Shown: positions 33,818 to 42,188 of the stretch, piece after piece
How positions within the stretch are numbered: position 1 is the first letter of the stretch
Layout of the letters: every line of letters begins with the position of its first letter
Assembly (NCBI RefSeq): GCF_003590795.1
Contig: NZ_QYUL01000002.1
Coordinates: forward strand, 1,171,001-1,235,000
DNA from: Azospirillum cavernae
Lineage (GTDB): Bacteria; Pseudomonadota; Alphaproteobacteria; Azospirillales; Azospirillaceae
DNA: 64,000 bases
Direction: 5' to 3'
The notes under the pieces: model-generated
What the model was told of the DNA's origin: nothing
The model's database searches: none
Seen by the model: only the letters and a program-made list of their open reading frames with translations
Translations under genes and position numbers: made by a program

Positions 33818-33833
33818 TGTTTCACGTGAAGGC
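33818..33833. promoter_or_regulatory. parS-like sequence (13 of 16 matches)
   Basis: TGTTTCACGTGAAGGC matches the ParB-binding consensus TGTTTCACGTGAAACA at the first 13 positions and misses the last three; the central TTCACGTGAA is a perfect palindrome. It lies just upstream of the EAL gene start. A functional parS would suggest nearness to the origin, but no origin genes are in the window. Confidence 0.35.
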
Positions 33834-33834
33834 C

Positions 33835-35043
33835 ATGACCGTTCTGACCCACGTCGTCTACGCGCTCGCCTACATCGTGGCCGGGGTTTCGGTTGGGGCG
33901 ACGCTGCCGCTGATGCGGCCCGAGGCCGACCCGCTGCTCGGCTGGTTGACCGGCGCCGTGGTGGTTCTGGCGGGCGGCCTGCTGCACGAGATCGTCACCC
34001 GGCTGGAGCGCGAACGCAAAACCGCCGAACGCGCCCACCACCTGCACGGCACGGTCGCGTTGCTGGCCGAAGAGGTGGCGACCTTGCAGGCGGCGCTTGA
34101 CGATGGCGCCCGCCACCCTGGAACCGCCCGGTACGACGCGGTGATGCAGGAGGTGCGGCTGCTGCAATCGCTGGTCTCCAAGCTGACCGAACGCCGCGCC
34201 GCGCCGCGCCCGCCGGTCGCCGCGTCGGAGCGGCGCGGCCCCGGCAGCGGCGAGTCGATCTCCACCACGCCGCCGCCGCCCGCGCCCGTCGCCGCCTTTG
34301 GGCCGATGAACGACGCGTCGGTTCTGGAGGCGGTGCGCGAGGCGCTGAAGGCCGACCGCATCGACATTTATCTGCAACCCATCGTCAGCCTGCCCCAGCG
34401 CAAGCATCGCTTTTACGAGGTGTTTTCGCGGGTCCGCGCGGGCGACGGCCACCAGATCATGCCCGACCGCTATCTGGAGATCGCCGAACGCGAGGGGTTG
34501 ATCGCCACCATCGACAATCTGCTGCTGGTCCGTTGCATCCAGTTGATCCGCGAGACCGAACGGCGCCAGCACTCCATCGGCTTTTTCGCCAACATCTCCG
34601 CCGCGACTCTGTCCGACGGCGATTTCATGCGGCAGTTCCTGCATCTGATGACGTCGAACCAAGCGCTGGTGCCCAAGCTGGTGTTCGAGATGAGCCAAGC
34701 GGATTTGCGGGCGGGCGGGGCCGTCACCCTGGGGATCCTGTCGCAACTGGGGCGATTGGGCTTCCATTTCTCAATGGATCAGGTGACGAGCCTGGACATA
34801 GACGTCGATCTGCTGCTGCGCCACGAGTTCCGCTATGTGAAGCTCGACCGCGCGCTGGTGCTCGACCCCGCCCAAGCCGGGCGCATCAAGGAGTTGCGCC
34901 GCCGCTTCGCGTCGGAAGGCGTCGATTTGATCGTCGAGAAGATCGAAACGGAAAACCAGCTCATCGAGATCCTCGACACCGGCTTTGACTTCGGCCAGGG
35001 CTACCTGTTCGGCGAACCAAGGCTGAGCCGCAAGCCGGGGTAG
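33835..35043 (+). CDS. Membrane-anchored protein with degenerate EAL domain
   Basis: Protein of 402 residues. N-terminal two-helix membrane segment (HVVYALAYIVAGVSVGATLPLM, LLGWLTGAVVVLAGGLL), then a coiled coil (about 60-125), a Pro-rich linker, and an EAL domain from about 160. The EAL signature is EVF (YEVFSRVR), and the DDFGTG metal motif is replaced by MDQVTSLD, while the Asn (ANIS), Glu (FEMS) and Lys (VKLDR) positions are kept. Loss of the metal-binding aspartates argues against c-di-GMP hydrolysis; a sensor or scaffold role is more likely. The ATG follows pyrD by 155 bp. Confidence 0.82.
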   Translation: MTVLTHVVYALAYIVAGVSVGATLPLMRPEADPLLGWLTGAVVVLAGGLLHEIVTRLERERKTAERAHHLHGTVALLAEEVATLQAALDDGARHPGTARYDAVMQEVRLLQSLVSKLTERRAAPRPPVAASERRGPGSGESISTTPPPPAPVAAFGPMNDASVLEAVREALKADRIDIYLQPIVSLPQRKHRFYEVFSRVRAGDGHQIMPDRYLEIAEREGLIATIDNLLLVRCIQLIRETERRQHSIGFFANISAATLSDGDFMRQFLHLMTSNQALVPKLVFEMSQADLRAGGAVTLGILSQLGRLGFHFSMDQVTSLDIDVDLLLRHEFRYVKLDRALVLDPAQAGRIKELRRRFASEGVDLIVEKIETENQLIEILDTGFDFGQGYLFGEPRLSRKPG

Positions 35044-35053
35044 CGGTCGGAGG

Positions 35054-35419
35054 TTACAGACCGATCAAGGCCGACAGCTTGCCGCGAACCTCGGCCAGGA
35101 CTGGGGCGGGAACCCGCCCCCCGGCGAACAGAATCGGGCGGGCCAGCGTGTCGATGCTGCGGACGTGGCTGGTCAGAATTTCACCGGCGACCGGCAACCC
35201 GTCGGGCAAAACCGCGCTGGTTGGGAAAGGCCGGATTCGCGTGGTGATCGGGCAGACAATGGCGAAGCGGGTGGCTTGCCAAAACACCCTTGGCGACACG
35301 ACCAGAGCCGGACGGCGCCCGGCCTGCTCCCGCCCCACGCGCGGATCGAAATCGGTCCAGATCAGATCGCCCGCTTCCGGTTCCCACGCCATCTCGGCCA
35401 TGGTGGACGGATCACTCAT
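35054..35419 (-). CDS. mazF: MazF/PemK-family toxin endoribonuclease
   Basis: Protein of 121 residues: AGDLIWTDFDPRVGREQAGRRPALVVSPRVFWQATRFAIVCPITTR with the catalytic Arg of the GREQAGRRPALVVS loop and the Thr/Ser of CPITT. It should cleave single-stranded mRNA at short sites when its antitoxin is lost. The ATG at 35419 overlaps the antitoxin stop by eight bases, as in typical mazEF operons. Confidence 0.92.
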   Translation of the reverse strand: MSDPSTMAEMAWEPEAGDLIWTDFDPRVGREQAGRRPALVVSPRVFWQATRFAIVCPITTRIRPFPTSAVLPDGLPVAGEILTSHVRSIDTLARPILFAGGRVPAPVLAEVRGKLSALIGL

Positions 35420-35657
35420 CCACCCGCTCTCGTCCCAGGTCAGGCCCCCAATCAAAGGCGTCGCGCATCGCGTCTGGCGTGACGTCTTTCAAAAGATCGG
35501 CCAGATCATAGCGTGGTCGGTCGGTGGTGATGACGATGCGGTCGCCTTCAGCCTGGATCTCCACCCGCGCGCCATCGCGCAAGCCGACTTGCGCGGCGAT
35601 GTCCTTTGGGATGCGAATTCCCAGACTGTTGCCCCAGCGGGCGAGTTGAACTTGCAT
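35412..35657 (-). CDS. mazE: MazE/AbrB-type antitoxin
   Basis: Protein of 81 residues. The N-terminal swapped-hairpin AbrB/SpoVT domain is MQVQLARWGNSLGIRIPKDIAAQVGLRDGARVEIQAEGDRIVIT, which binds DNA, and the acidic C-terminal tail (DLADLLKDVTPDAMRDAFDWGPD) would embrace MazF. The ATG at 35657 follows CAGGATGACGTT. It precedes mazF and should repress the shared promoter upstream. Confidence 0.92.
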   Translation of the reverse strand: MQVQLARWGNSLGIRIPKDIAAQVGLRDGARVEIQAEGDRIVITTDRPRYDLADLLKDVTPDAMRDAFDWGPDLGRERVDE

Positions 35658-35690
35658 AACGTCATCCTGGCGCGGTGGCGCTTTTGATCC

Positions 35691-35719
35691 AGAGTATTGG
35701 ATATACGGAGGATATACAA
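35691..35719 (-). promoter_or_regulatory. mazEF promoter with tandem operator repeats
   Basis: On the minus strand TTGTAT is followed after 17 bases by TACTCT. Two direct copies of GTATATCC (plus-strand GGATATAC at 35699-35706 and 35710-35717) lie in the spacer with an 11-bp period, one helical turn, suiting binding by a MazE-MazF dimer chain. Confidence 0.45.
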
Positions 35720-35739
35720 GGATTGCACCCTCATAACAT

Positions 35740-35769
35740 TTGACAAGCACGCCTTGCCGAATCCATCAT
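35740..35769 (+). promoter_or_regulatory. Promoter of the thrS leader
   Basis: Perfect -35 TTGACA (35740-35745) and CATCAT (35764-35769) with an 18-base spacer. Transcription would begin almost at the ATG of the threonine-rich leader peptide (35776), so that the leader mRNA may be leaderless. Confidence 0.5.
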
Positions 35770-35775
35770 CCCCGC

Positions 35776-35856
35776 ATGCGCACGCACCCGGTCCTCCGCA
35801 GCACCGCGACTACCACCACGACCGCCACCGGCGGACGTTGGAGGATGCGCGCCTAA
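35776..35856 (+). CDS. Threonine-rich leader peptide of thrS
   Basis: Twenty-six codons, ATG at 35776 to TAA at 35854. Eight residues are threonine, seven of them within residues 10-18 (STATTTTTATG), read mainly from ACC with ACT and ACG codons. It ends before a set of mutually exclusive stems upstream of thrS. Ribosome stalling at the threonine run when Thr-tRNA is scarce would favour the antitermination fold, the classic attenuation arrangement. No ribosome site is seen; a leaderless start is possible. Family members with such control are known for amino-acid and synthetase operons; this instance is inference. Confidence 0.7.
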   Translation: MRTHPVLRSTATTTTTATGGRWRMRA

Positions 35857-35876
35857 GCTGACGCGCCGGTTTCCAA

Positions 35877-35905
35877 ACGCCCCGCCGACCATCGGATCGG
35901 GGCGT
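35877..35905 (+). promoter_or_regulatory. Attenuator stem of the thrS leader
   Basis: ACGCCCCG-CCGA (35877-35888) pairs with TCGG-AT-CGGGGCGT (35892-35905) around CCA, giving 12 bp with one two-base bulge. CGTTGGA in the leader ORF (35836-35842) is complementary to TCCAAACG (35872-35879) with one bulge, which would compete for the attenuator's 5' arm. GCGCG/CGCGC (35847-35851/35862-35866) forms a stem around the leader stop codon. The downstream run is CTGTCAG, not a T-run, so termination may be Rho-assisted or act through translation. Confidence 0.6.
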
Positions 35906-35959
35906 CTGTCAGAAGCTCCGTTCCGTCTTTCCTCCAAACGGAATGTCGAGTCCTGACCC

Positions 35960-38050
35960 ATGAACGATCCCAATCCGCCTGATGAGGCTTCCGCGTTGAG
36001 CGCCGCCGCGCTTGACAGCCCCCCGCCTCCCATTGGAAGTTTCGCGCTCCCGGCCCAAAACCGGGATTCTTGCAACACACATGATACGGTGACTTCGGTG
36101 ACGTCCAACATCGCCATCACGCTGCCCGACGGCAGCGTCCGGGAGTTCGACCGGCCGGTGACGGGGGCGGAAATCGCCTTCTCCATCGGGCCGCGCCTCG
36201 CGAAAGACGCTCTTGCGGTCAAGATCGACGGGCAGGTTCTGGACCTCACCACCACCGTCTCCGGCAACGCGAAGATCGAAATCGTCACGCGCAACCACCC
36301 CGACGCCATCGAGGTGATCCGTCACGACGCCGCCCATGTGCTGGCCGACGCGGTGCAAAAGCTCTATCCCGGCACGCAGGTGACGATTGGTCCGTCGATC
36401 GCCACCGGCTTCTATTACGATTTCGCCCGTGACGAGCCGTTCACGCCCGATGATCTGGAAAAGATCGAAGCGAAGATGCGCGAACTGGTCGCCGCCGACA
36501 TTCCCATCGTCCGCGAGGTGTGGAACCGCGACGACGCCATCGCCTATTTCAAGAATCTGGGCGAGCATTACAAGGCCGAACTGATCGAGGCGATCCCGCA
36601 GGGCGAGCCGGTGTCGGTCTACCGCCAGGGCGACTGGCTGGATCTGTGCCGTGGCCCGCACGCGCCGACCACGGGCAAGATCGGCAACGGCTTCAAGCTG
36701 ATGAAGGTGGCCGGAGCCTATTGGCGCGGCGACAGCCGCAACCCGATGCTTCAGCGCATCTACGGCACGGCGTGGCGCGACGAGAAGGAGTTGAAGGCCT
36801 ATCTGCACCAGATCGAGGAGGCCGAGAAGCGCGATCACCGCAAGCTCGGCAAGGAACTCGACCTGTTCCATGTGCAGGAGGAGGCCGTCGGTTCGGTGTT
36901 CTGGCATCCCAAGGGCTGGACGCTGTACCGGACGCTGGAAACCTACATCCGCACCAAGCTGCAAGCCGCTGGCTACGTCGAGGTGAAGACGCCGCAGTTG
37001 ATCGACAGCTCGCTGTTCAAGGCGTCGGGCCACTGGGACATGTATGGCGACAACATGTTCAAGGTCGAGGCGGACGAGGGGGAAAAGATCCTCGGCGTCA
37101 AGCCGATGAACTGCCCCGGCCATGTGCAGATCTTCAAGCACGGCCTGCGCTCTTACCGCGATCTGCCGATCCGCATGGCCGAATTCGGGGCCTGCCACCG
37201 CAACGAGCCGTCGGGCGCGCTGCACGGCATCATGCGCGTGCGCGCCTTCACCCAGGACGACGCGCACATCTTCTGCACCGAAGATCAGGTGTCGAGCGAG
37301 TCGGCGGAGTATTTCAAGCTCCAACTCGGCGTCTACAAGGATCTCGGTTTCGACAAGATCTCGGTCAAGCTGGCGCTCCGTCCCGACGTGCGCACCGGCT
37401 CGGACGAGCTGTGGGACCGCGCCGAGGGCGCGCTGGCCGAGGCGCTGCGCGCCGCCGGTCTGGAGTATGAGGAGCTGCCGGGTGAGGGCGCCTTCTATGG
37501 CCCGAAGGTGGAATTCCACCTGACCGACGCCATCGGGCGCACCTGGCAGTGCGGCACCTTGCAGTATGATCCGAATCTGCCGAACCGGCTCGACGCCAGC
37601 TACATCGGCGAGGATGGCGCGCGCCACCGCCCGATCATGCTGCACCGGGCGATTCTCGGGTCGATGGAGCGCTTCATCGGCATGCTGATCGAGCATTACG
37701 CCGGGAAGTTCCCGCTGTGGCTCGCCCCGGTCCAGGTGGTGGTGACGACGATCACCAGCGAGGCCGATGATTACGCCGCCGAGGTGGCCAATCTGCTGAA
37801 GCGCCGTGGGGTTCGGGTCGAACTCGACGTCCGCAACGAGAAGATCAACCTGAAGGTCCGCGAGCACAGCCTGAAAAAGGTGCCGCTGATGCTGGTGGTC
37901 GGCAAGCGCGAGGCCGAAGAGCGCACCGTGGCCCTGCGCGTGCTGGGCGGCAAGGATCAAGAGGTTCTGGCGCTCGACGCCGCCCTTGCCAAAATCACCG
38001 CCGACACCCGGTCGCCCGCTGGCGATCTGGTCGCCGATTCGGCGTTTTAA
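35960..38050 (+). CDS. thrS: Threonyl-tRNA synthetase
   Basis: Class II synthetase charging tRNA-Thr; 696 residues from ATG 35960, 650 from GTG 36098. Homology begins at [17 protein letters not shown] (TGS domain). The editing domain has [19 protein letters not shown]. Motif 1 and the catalytic core follow ([76 protein letters not shown], motif 3 [16 protein letters not shown]). The C-terminal anticodon domain ends VEQ-like. The first 46 residues (Pro/Ala-rich, not conserved) probably are leader rather than enzyme, making GTG 36089/36098 the likelier start. Preceded by an attenuator region. Confidence 0.95.
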   Translation: MNDPNPPDEASALSAAALDSPPPPIGSFALPAQNRDSCNTHDTVTSVTSNIAITLPDGSVREFDRPVTGAEIAFSIGPRLAKDALAVKIDGQVLDLTTTVSGNAKIEIVTRNHPDAIEVIRHDAAHVLADAVQKLYPGTQVTIGPSIATGFYYDFARDEPFTPDDLEKIEAKMRELVAADIPIVREVWNRDDAIAYFKNLGEHYKAELIEAIPQGEPVSVYRQGDWLDLCRGPHAPTTGKIGNGFKLMKVAGAYWRGDSRNPMLQRIYGTAWRDEKELKAYLHQIEEAEKRDHRKLGKELDLFHVQEEAVGSVFWHPKGWTLYRTLETYIRTKLQAAGYVEVKTPQLIDSSLFKASGHWDMYGDNMFKVEADEGEKILGVKPMNCPGHVQIFKHGLRSYRDLPIRMAEFGACHRNEPSGALHGIMRVRAFTQDDAHIFCTEDQVSSESAEYFKLQLGVYKDLGFDKISVKLALRPDVRTGSDELWDRAEGALAEALRAAGLEYEELPGEGAFYGPKVEFHLTDAIGRTWQCGTLQYDPNLPNRLDASYIGEDGARHRPIMLHRAILGSMERFIGMLIEHYAGKFPLWLAPVQVVVTTITSEADDYAAEVANLLKRRGVRVELDVRNEKINLKVREHSLKKVPLMLVVGKREAEERTVALRVLGGKDQEVLALDAALAKITADTRSPAGDLVADSAF

Positions 38051-38087
38051 TCGACCGAGTCAGACCGACCGAAGTCAGACTGACGAC

Positions 38088-38131
38088 GCCCGCCCGACCG
38101 TTCCAGGGAACGGTCGGGCGGGCGCGGTTTT
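38088..38131 (+). terminator. Terminator after thrS
   Basis: GCCCGCCCGACCGTTC and GAACGGTCGGGCGGGC form a 16-bp perfect stem with a small loop, followed by GCGGTTTTAT. It ends thrS and faces the convergent hydrolase gene. Confidence 0.85.
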
Positions 38132-38160
38132 ATCTCCCGGATGCGGTCAGTGGTTGGCCG

Positions 38161-39270
38161 TCACCGCATCGGCGTGTCGTTGACCACGGCGACGCGGCAT
38201 CCCTTTTGTGTGTGCTTGGCGCAATTCTCCAACGCCAATTGCCGGGCCAGCGCCTGATCGCGCTGGCCGGATTTCCAGCCAAAGGCGCCGTCGGGCGACA
38301 CCGCGAACGCCTTGTGATCCGGCGCGGCGAGGTAATCAGCGAAGCCCTGGCGGTTGCGTTCCCCCAATTCCGGCGGTGGGGCCAGTTTGGATTCGGGCAG
38401 GGCGATCAACGTCTTGCGCGGGGCCAGATTGTGGGCGGTCAGGAAGCGGTCCACATAGGGCGTCCACAGCGGGATGGCGGCGGAAAACAGGAAATGGCCG
38501 TCCTTGCCGTTGGCCGGGGCGTCAATGAATTCCGCCTTGCCGCCGGACGCGGTGAAGGCGGCGTGGAAGCGGTGGGCCAATTCCGGGCCGAAAAACAGGT
38601 CGTTCTCCGCGTAGATCCACAGATTGGGCGCCCGCGCGGTGCGGCCGAAGACGCCGAAGGCGGCGACCAGACGGTCGGAGGTGCAGACGTCGTTGTCGCC
38701 GCGCGACCCGCGCCCCCCGGCGAAGCTGATGACCGCCGCCAAACCCGGCGGCGGGTTGGCGCTGAGCGCCACGCTGGCCAAGCCCCCCGCCGACACGCCA
38801 ACGGCGATGATTCGCGAGGCGTCGGCGAAGGGCTGTTGGGCCATGAAGCGGATCGCCTGCCGGATGTCTTCGGCGCTGCGCTCGCCCGATTGGAGATAGT
38901 TGGGGTTGTCGCAGGCCCCGTTGCTTTCGACGAAGCCGCCGCCCGACCCGCCATAGCCGCGCCGCATGACGATCAGCGTCGCCCAGCCGCGCCGGGCGAA
39001 TTCCTGCGCCTGGGGGGCCAACCGCAGCGGCGTCATGGTCGCCCGTTCCGCCGCGTCGCGCGGCGAGCCATGGCTGACGATGGCGATGGGGAACGGCCCC
39101 GGCCCGGTCGGGCGGATCAGCAGCCCTTCCAGCGTCAACGCGGTTCCGTCGCTGTACCGGACTGGGACGGGTTGCAAGGTCTGGGTCAGCCCCTGCGCGC
39201 ACGCGGGGGCCGCCGTCGCGACGGCTGTGCAGACCAGCAGAAGAAAGAGCGCAAGGCGGCGCAGAAACAT
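38161..39270 (-). CDS. Secreted alpha/beta hydrolase
   Basis: Exported protein of 369 residues with signal peptide MFLRRLALFLLLVCTAVATAAPACA. The nucleophile elbow is GVSAGG (VGVSAGGLASVALSAN); the oxyanion motif is SHGSPRD; an acid and His follow (GKDGHFLF). It is a DLH/acyl-peptide-hydrolase-like esterase. The C-terminal 70 residues (DHKAFAVSPDGAFGW... CAKHTQKGCRVAVVNDTP) look like a second, DUF-type domain. The ATG at 39270 begins the signal peptide. Confidence 0.82.
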   Translation of the reverse strand: MFLRRLALFLLLVCTAVATAAPACAQGLTQTLQPVPVRYSDGTALTLEGLLIRPTGPGPFPIAIVSHGSPRDAAERATMTPLRLAPQAQEFARRGWATLIVMRRGYGGSGGGFVESNGACDNPNYLQSGERSAEDIRQAIRFMAQQPFADASRIIAVGVSAGGLASVALSANPPPGLAAVISFAGGRGSRGDNDVCTSDRLVAAFGVFGRTARAPNLWIYAENDLFFGPELAHRFHAAFTASGGKAEFIDAPANGKDGHFLFSAAIPLWTPYVDRFLTAHNLAPRKTLIALPESKLAPPPELGERNRQGFADYLAAPDHKAFAVSPDGAFGWKSGQRDQALARQLALENCAKHTQKGCRVAVVNDTPMR

Positions 39271-39359
39271 GGGCGGTCGTCCTGAAGCGGCGTGGTTTCG
39301 CGCACCAGCCTGCGGCGGCATTCGGCCCTCGTCAATGTCCCAACGTCACCGCTCTTGCG

Positions 39360-40379
39360 TCACCGCTCCGGCTTTGCGGCGAGCAACGCCGCGCCGACAT
39401 AACCGATCATCCGGTTCCGCCGCGCCACCCGATACCAGGAGCCGCTGACGTCCTGGATGGTGACGCGCTCGCCCGCGTCCAGCACGTCGAGCACCTTGGC
39501 GTCGCAAACGGGCGCGACCCGCAGATTGGCGTCCGCCGTCACGCGCGCGCGGCTGCCGACCGGCAGCATGGCCCGCTGCTTGGGCGGCGACAGATCGTCG
39601 GGCAGCGCGCAGCCCCGGTCGCCCCGCGCGGCCTTGGCGTAGGAGGATGGGACGCTGGGCGCGGATGCGGGCGTGTCGCCGTTCGCGGACGGCTTTGCGG
39701 GTTGGGCGCCGGTCAGATAGTCGGCGGCGATGTAGCCGATGCTCTTGCCCTTGCGGCCAACCTGCACCCAACCGTCGGGGGCCGCGCCCACCACCTCCAA
39801 TTTTTCGCCGCGATCCAGCGCGTCGATCACCCGCCCCTTGCTGTTGGGGGTGGCGCGCAGATACACCCCGGCGGTGGTGACGACGGTGCGGCGGCTGTCG
39901 GCTTTTGTTGGAATCGGGGGCGTGGCCTTGACCGTTTCGCTTTGAGGCGGATCGGTCGGCGCGGGCGCCGAATCGGACGCTGGCGCAGCCTCCACTGGCG
40001 GTGGCGGTGGAACGTTCGGCGGTGGCGGCGGCTCCGCCGGTTTGACGACGGGCGGGGCTTCGGTCTGAACGGCGGGGGGCGGAGTGGGCGGTTTGGCGGC
40101 GCTGGCGGTCGGCTTGACCGTTGGGGGTTTTGGCGGCGCGCCCGGCGTCCGCACCGGGGACAGGGGGCGGGCCACCTGCGGCGGGGCGGCGGGGTATGGG
40201 TTGAGCGTGACGTCGCCCAGCGGGGTCAGACGCGGCAGAGCCGCCGAGGGCGGCGGGGCCGGGGTGACGCGTTCCTCCGCCGACGCGGCGGCGTTGGCGA
40301 TTCCCGGAACGGCCCCCAGAATCGCCCCCAGAATCGCCAAAGACAGCGCCAGCAGTGCGGTTGTGGCCTTCGCCGCCAT
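39360..40379 (-). CDS. Secreted protein with two SH3b domains and Pro-rich linker
   Basis: Protein of 339 residues. Signal peptide MAAKATTALLALSLAILGAILGAVPGIANA; a Pro/Ala-rich stretch (about 40-160) is a flexible linker. Two bacterial SH3 domains follow: TVVTTAGVYLRATPNSKGRVIDALDRGEKLEVVG..IGYIAADYL and RVTADANLRVAPVCDAKVLDVLDAGERVTIQDVSG..IGYVGAALL. SH3b domains bind peptidoglycan or proteins in the periplasm. ATG 40379 was chosen over an adjacent GTG. It is followed on the same strand by nothing within 89 bp and preceded by another secreted protein gene. Confidence 0.82.
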   Translation of the reverse strand: MAAKATTALLALSLAILGAILGAVPGIANAAASAEERVTPAPPPSAALPRLTPLGDVTLNPYPAAPPQVARPLSPVRTPGAPPKPPTVKPTASAAKPPTPPPAVQTEAPPVVKPAEPPPPPNVPPPPPVEAAPASDSAPAPTDPPQSETVKATPPIPTKADSRRTVVTTAGVYLRATPNSKGRVIDALDRGEKLEVVGAAPDGWVQVGRKGKSIGYIAADYLTGAQPAKPSANGDTPASAPSVPSSYAKAARGDRGCALPDDLSPPKQRAMLPVGSRARVTADANLRVAPVCDAKVLDVLDAGERVTIQDVSGSWYRVARRNRMIGYVGAALLAAKPER

Positions 40380-40392
40380 CACGGCCTCATCC

Positions 40393-41565
40393 TCAATCCA
40401 GGGTGATCCGGGCGATCAGCGTCGGCAGAGTCTGGCACCGCAGCAGCCCGTCCAGCGTCTGATGCTCGCTCAACCGCAAGGACAGCGCGCAGCCGAAGGA
40501 GCTGAGGGTCAATTCGGTCTGGGCCAGCGACCCGATGAGGGTGGAGGATTTGGCGATGCTGTAGCCGGGCGCGCCCATCCGTCCGGCGATGGCGCCGTTG
40601 ACCGGGGTGAAGCCGTCGATCTCCACCGTGAACGGTCCCAGATTTTGCAACACGGTTTCCGAGTTGGCGTCTTCCTTGGTGGCGAAGAGCTGCACCGGGA
40701 TGGCGCGGCGGCGGGCGAGCCAATCCTTCAGCGCCAGATTGCCCAGCAGCGGATCGCGGCTTTGCAACGCCGCCTCGCTCGCCATCTGGCGCAGCGCCGG
40801 GTCGTTGCCGCCCAACGCGGCCTCATAGGCGGCGATCTTGACCGCGCGGTCCGACCCCAACAGCTTGGCCCGCAGATCGGTGATCTGAGCGGCGCGCGCT
40901 TCGGCGGCGCGGCGTTCCTTGTCGGCCCGTTCCGCCGCGATCTTCGCCGCCGCGTCGTGCTGAACCAACCACTCCTCATCCCGCGCGCGGCGGGCGGCTT
41001 CGTCGGCGGCGCGCTGCTGGGCGTCACGGTCGAGCTGTTCGCGCAGGCTCTGCGCCTCGGGCGTGCCAAGCACGACGGGCTGGCCCGGCCATTCGTCGGC
41101 GGGCTTGCCAAGGCCGTCGAGGATCTCGGGGTTTTGCGGGGTGAAGCGCACGGTCCAGCCGCTGGCGCTGCGGGTGGCGACGGCCTTGGCGTTCAGGGTC
41201 TTTTCCAGCCCCTCGACGGCGACCGGGCGCAGGAACGTCACCGGGCCTTCGCGGCTGTCGATCAGGTAGGTCGGCTTGCCCAGCGTCAAGCCCAGCGTCA
41301 GCTTGGCGGCAGCGCGTTGATCGGCGGGCTTGCTGTCCTTGGCGGAGGTCGGCGGCGGCGGCGCCACGTCCAGCGTCACCGAGTCGAGGCGCCAGGGCGA
41401 CGGGACCAGCCGGGACAGCTCGTTGCGGATCGCCTCTTCGGCGGAGAGTTCGGCGGCGTGGGCCGGGGGAATCGCGAAGGCCGCCGGTATGATCGCCGCC
41501 GCGCCGCCGACCATCAGCGCCAGCGCCAGCGTTGCCGCGAATCGTTCCTCCGCCGGTCGCACCAT
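40393..41565 (-). CDS. Secreted coiled-coil protein, unknown function
   Basis: Protein of 390 residues with a signal peptide (MVRPAEERFAATLALALMVGGAAAIIPAAFA). The middle (about 195-285) is an Ala/Arg/Glu coiled coil (REQLDRDAQQRAADEAARRARDEEWLVQHDAAAKIAAERAD). The C-terminal 100 residues form a beta domain (IPVQLFATKEDANSETVLQNLGPFTVEIDGF). Start ATG 41565 follows GGGAGGGGATGGGGTG. It lies 13 bp before the SH3 protein gene, so both may be one operon acting in the envelope. The family is not recognised. Confidence 0.7.
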   Translation of the reverse strand: MVRPAEERFAATLALALMVGGAAAIIPAAFAIPPAHAAELSAEEAIRNELSRLVPSPWRLDSVTLDVAPPPPTSAKDSKPADQRAAAKLTLGLTLGKPTYLIDSREGPVTFLRPVAVEGLEKTLNAKAVATRSASGWTVRFTPQNPEILDGLGKPADEWPGQPVVLGTPEAQSLREQLDRDAQQRAADEAARRARDEEWLVQHDAAAKIAAERADKERRAAEARAAQITDLRAKLLGSDRAVKIAAYEAALGGNDPALRQMASEAALQSRDPLLGNLALKDWLARRRAIPVQLFATKEDANSETVLQNLGPFTVEIDGFTPVNGAIAGRMGAPGYSIAKSSTLIGSLAQTELTLSSFGCALSLRLSEHQTLDGLLRCQTLPTLIARITLD

Positions 41566-41828
41566 CACCCCATCCCCTCCCGCCGGGTCGTCACAATCAA
41601 GCCACTGGTATAGCGAAGCGAATGGGAAGGGAAGCGGGTTTTGCCGGGGCCGTATCGGACATACGCCGGGCAGAGTTTCGCTGAGCGGCGCTGCGGCGCT
41701 GATATACCGCGACCAGCGGTCGAAATTGGCTTTGATGGCACACGCCACTTGCAATATCCTCACACAAATGGATGTATGTCCGCCTGAGGGGATGGCGGAT
41801 TCGCAACGGATGGGGATCAGGACGTCAC

Positions 41829-42149
41829 ATGGCGGGTACAGGCGGGGGTAAGGAAGGGCCGATCCTGGTCTGCCGCAACGTGAAGGTCAGCGGTCGCCGC
41901 ACCAGCTTGCGGATGGAGCCGTATATTTGGGACTCGCTGAAGGAAATCTGCGAGCGCGAACGGCTGACTCTCAACGAAATTTGCACGCAGATCGACGGTC
42001 GCCGGGGGGAAGCCAATCTGACGGCGTCCATCCGTGTTTTCATCGTCAGCTATTACCGCACGGCCATCGGCAACCGGGGCTTCGCGGAAGACGGGCCGTC
42101 GCCCATTTTGCGCCGGGCGCTGGACGACGCGGTGCCTTTGGAGGATTGA
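41829..42149 (+). CDS. Ribbon-helix-helix domain protein
   Basis: Protein of 106 residues. Residues 15-60 read VCRNVKVSGRRTSLRMEPYIWDSLKEICERERLTLNEICTQID, the RHH_4 family widespread in Alphaproteobacteria, followed by RRGEANLTASIRVFIVSYYRTAIG. The ribbon segment VKVSGRRTSLRM would insert in the major groove. These are presumed transcriptional regulators with unknown targets. ATG 41829 fits the family start; a longer frame extends upstream without conserved sequence. Confidence 0.85.
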   Translation: MAGTGGGKEGPILVCRNVKVSGRRTSLRMEPYIWDSLKEICERERLTLNEICTQIDGRRGEANLTASIRVFIVSYYRTAIGNRGFAEDGPSPILRRALDDAVPLED

Positions 42150-42188
42150 CGGGGGCAGGCTCAGCGCGATTTAGGCGGCGCTGTTCCG

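Noticed and set aside
35909-37960. 683-codon minus-strand frame across thrS
   Set aside because: Opposite thrS with all catalytic motifs on the plus strand; no ribosome site or homology.
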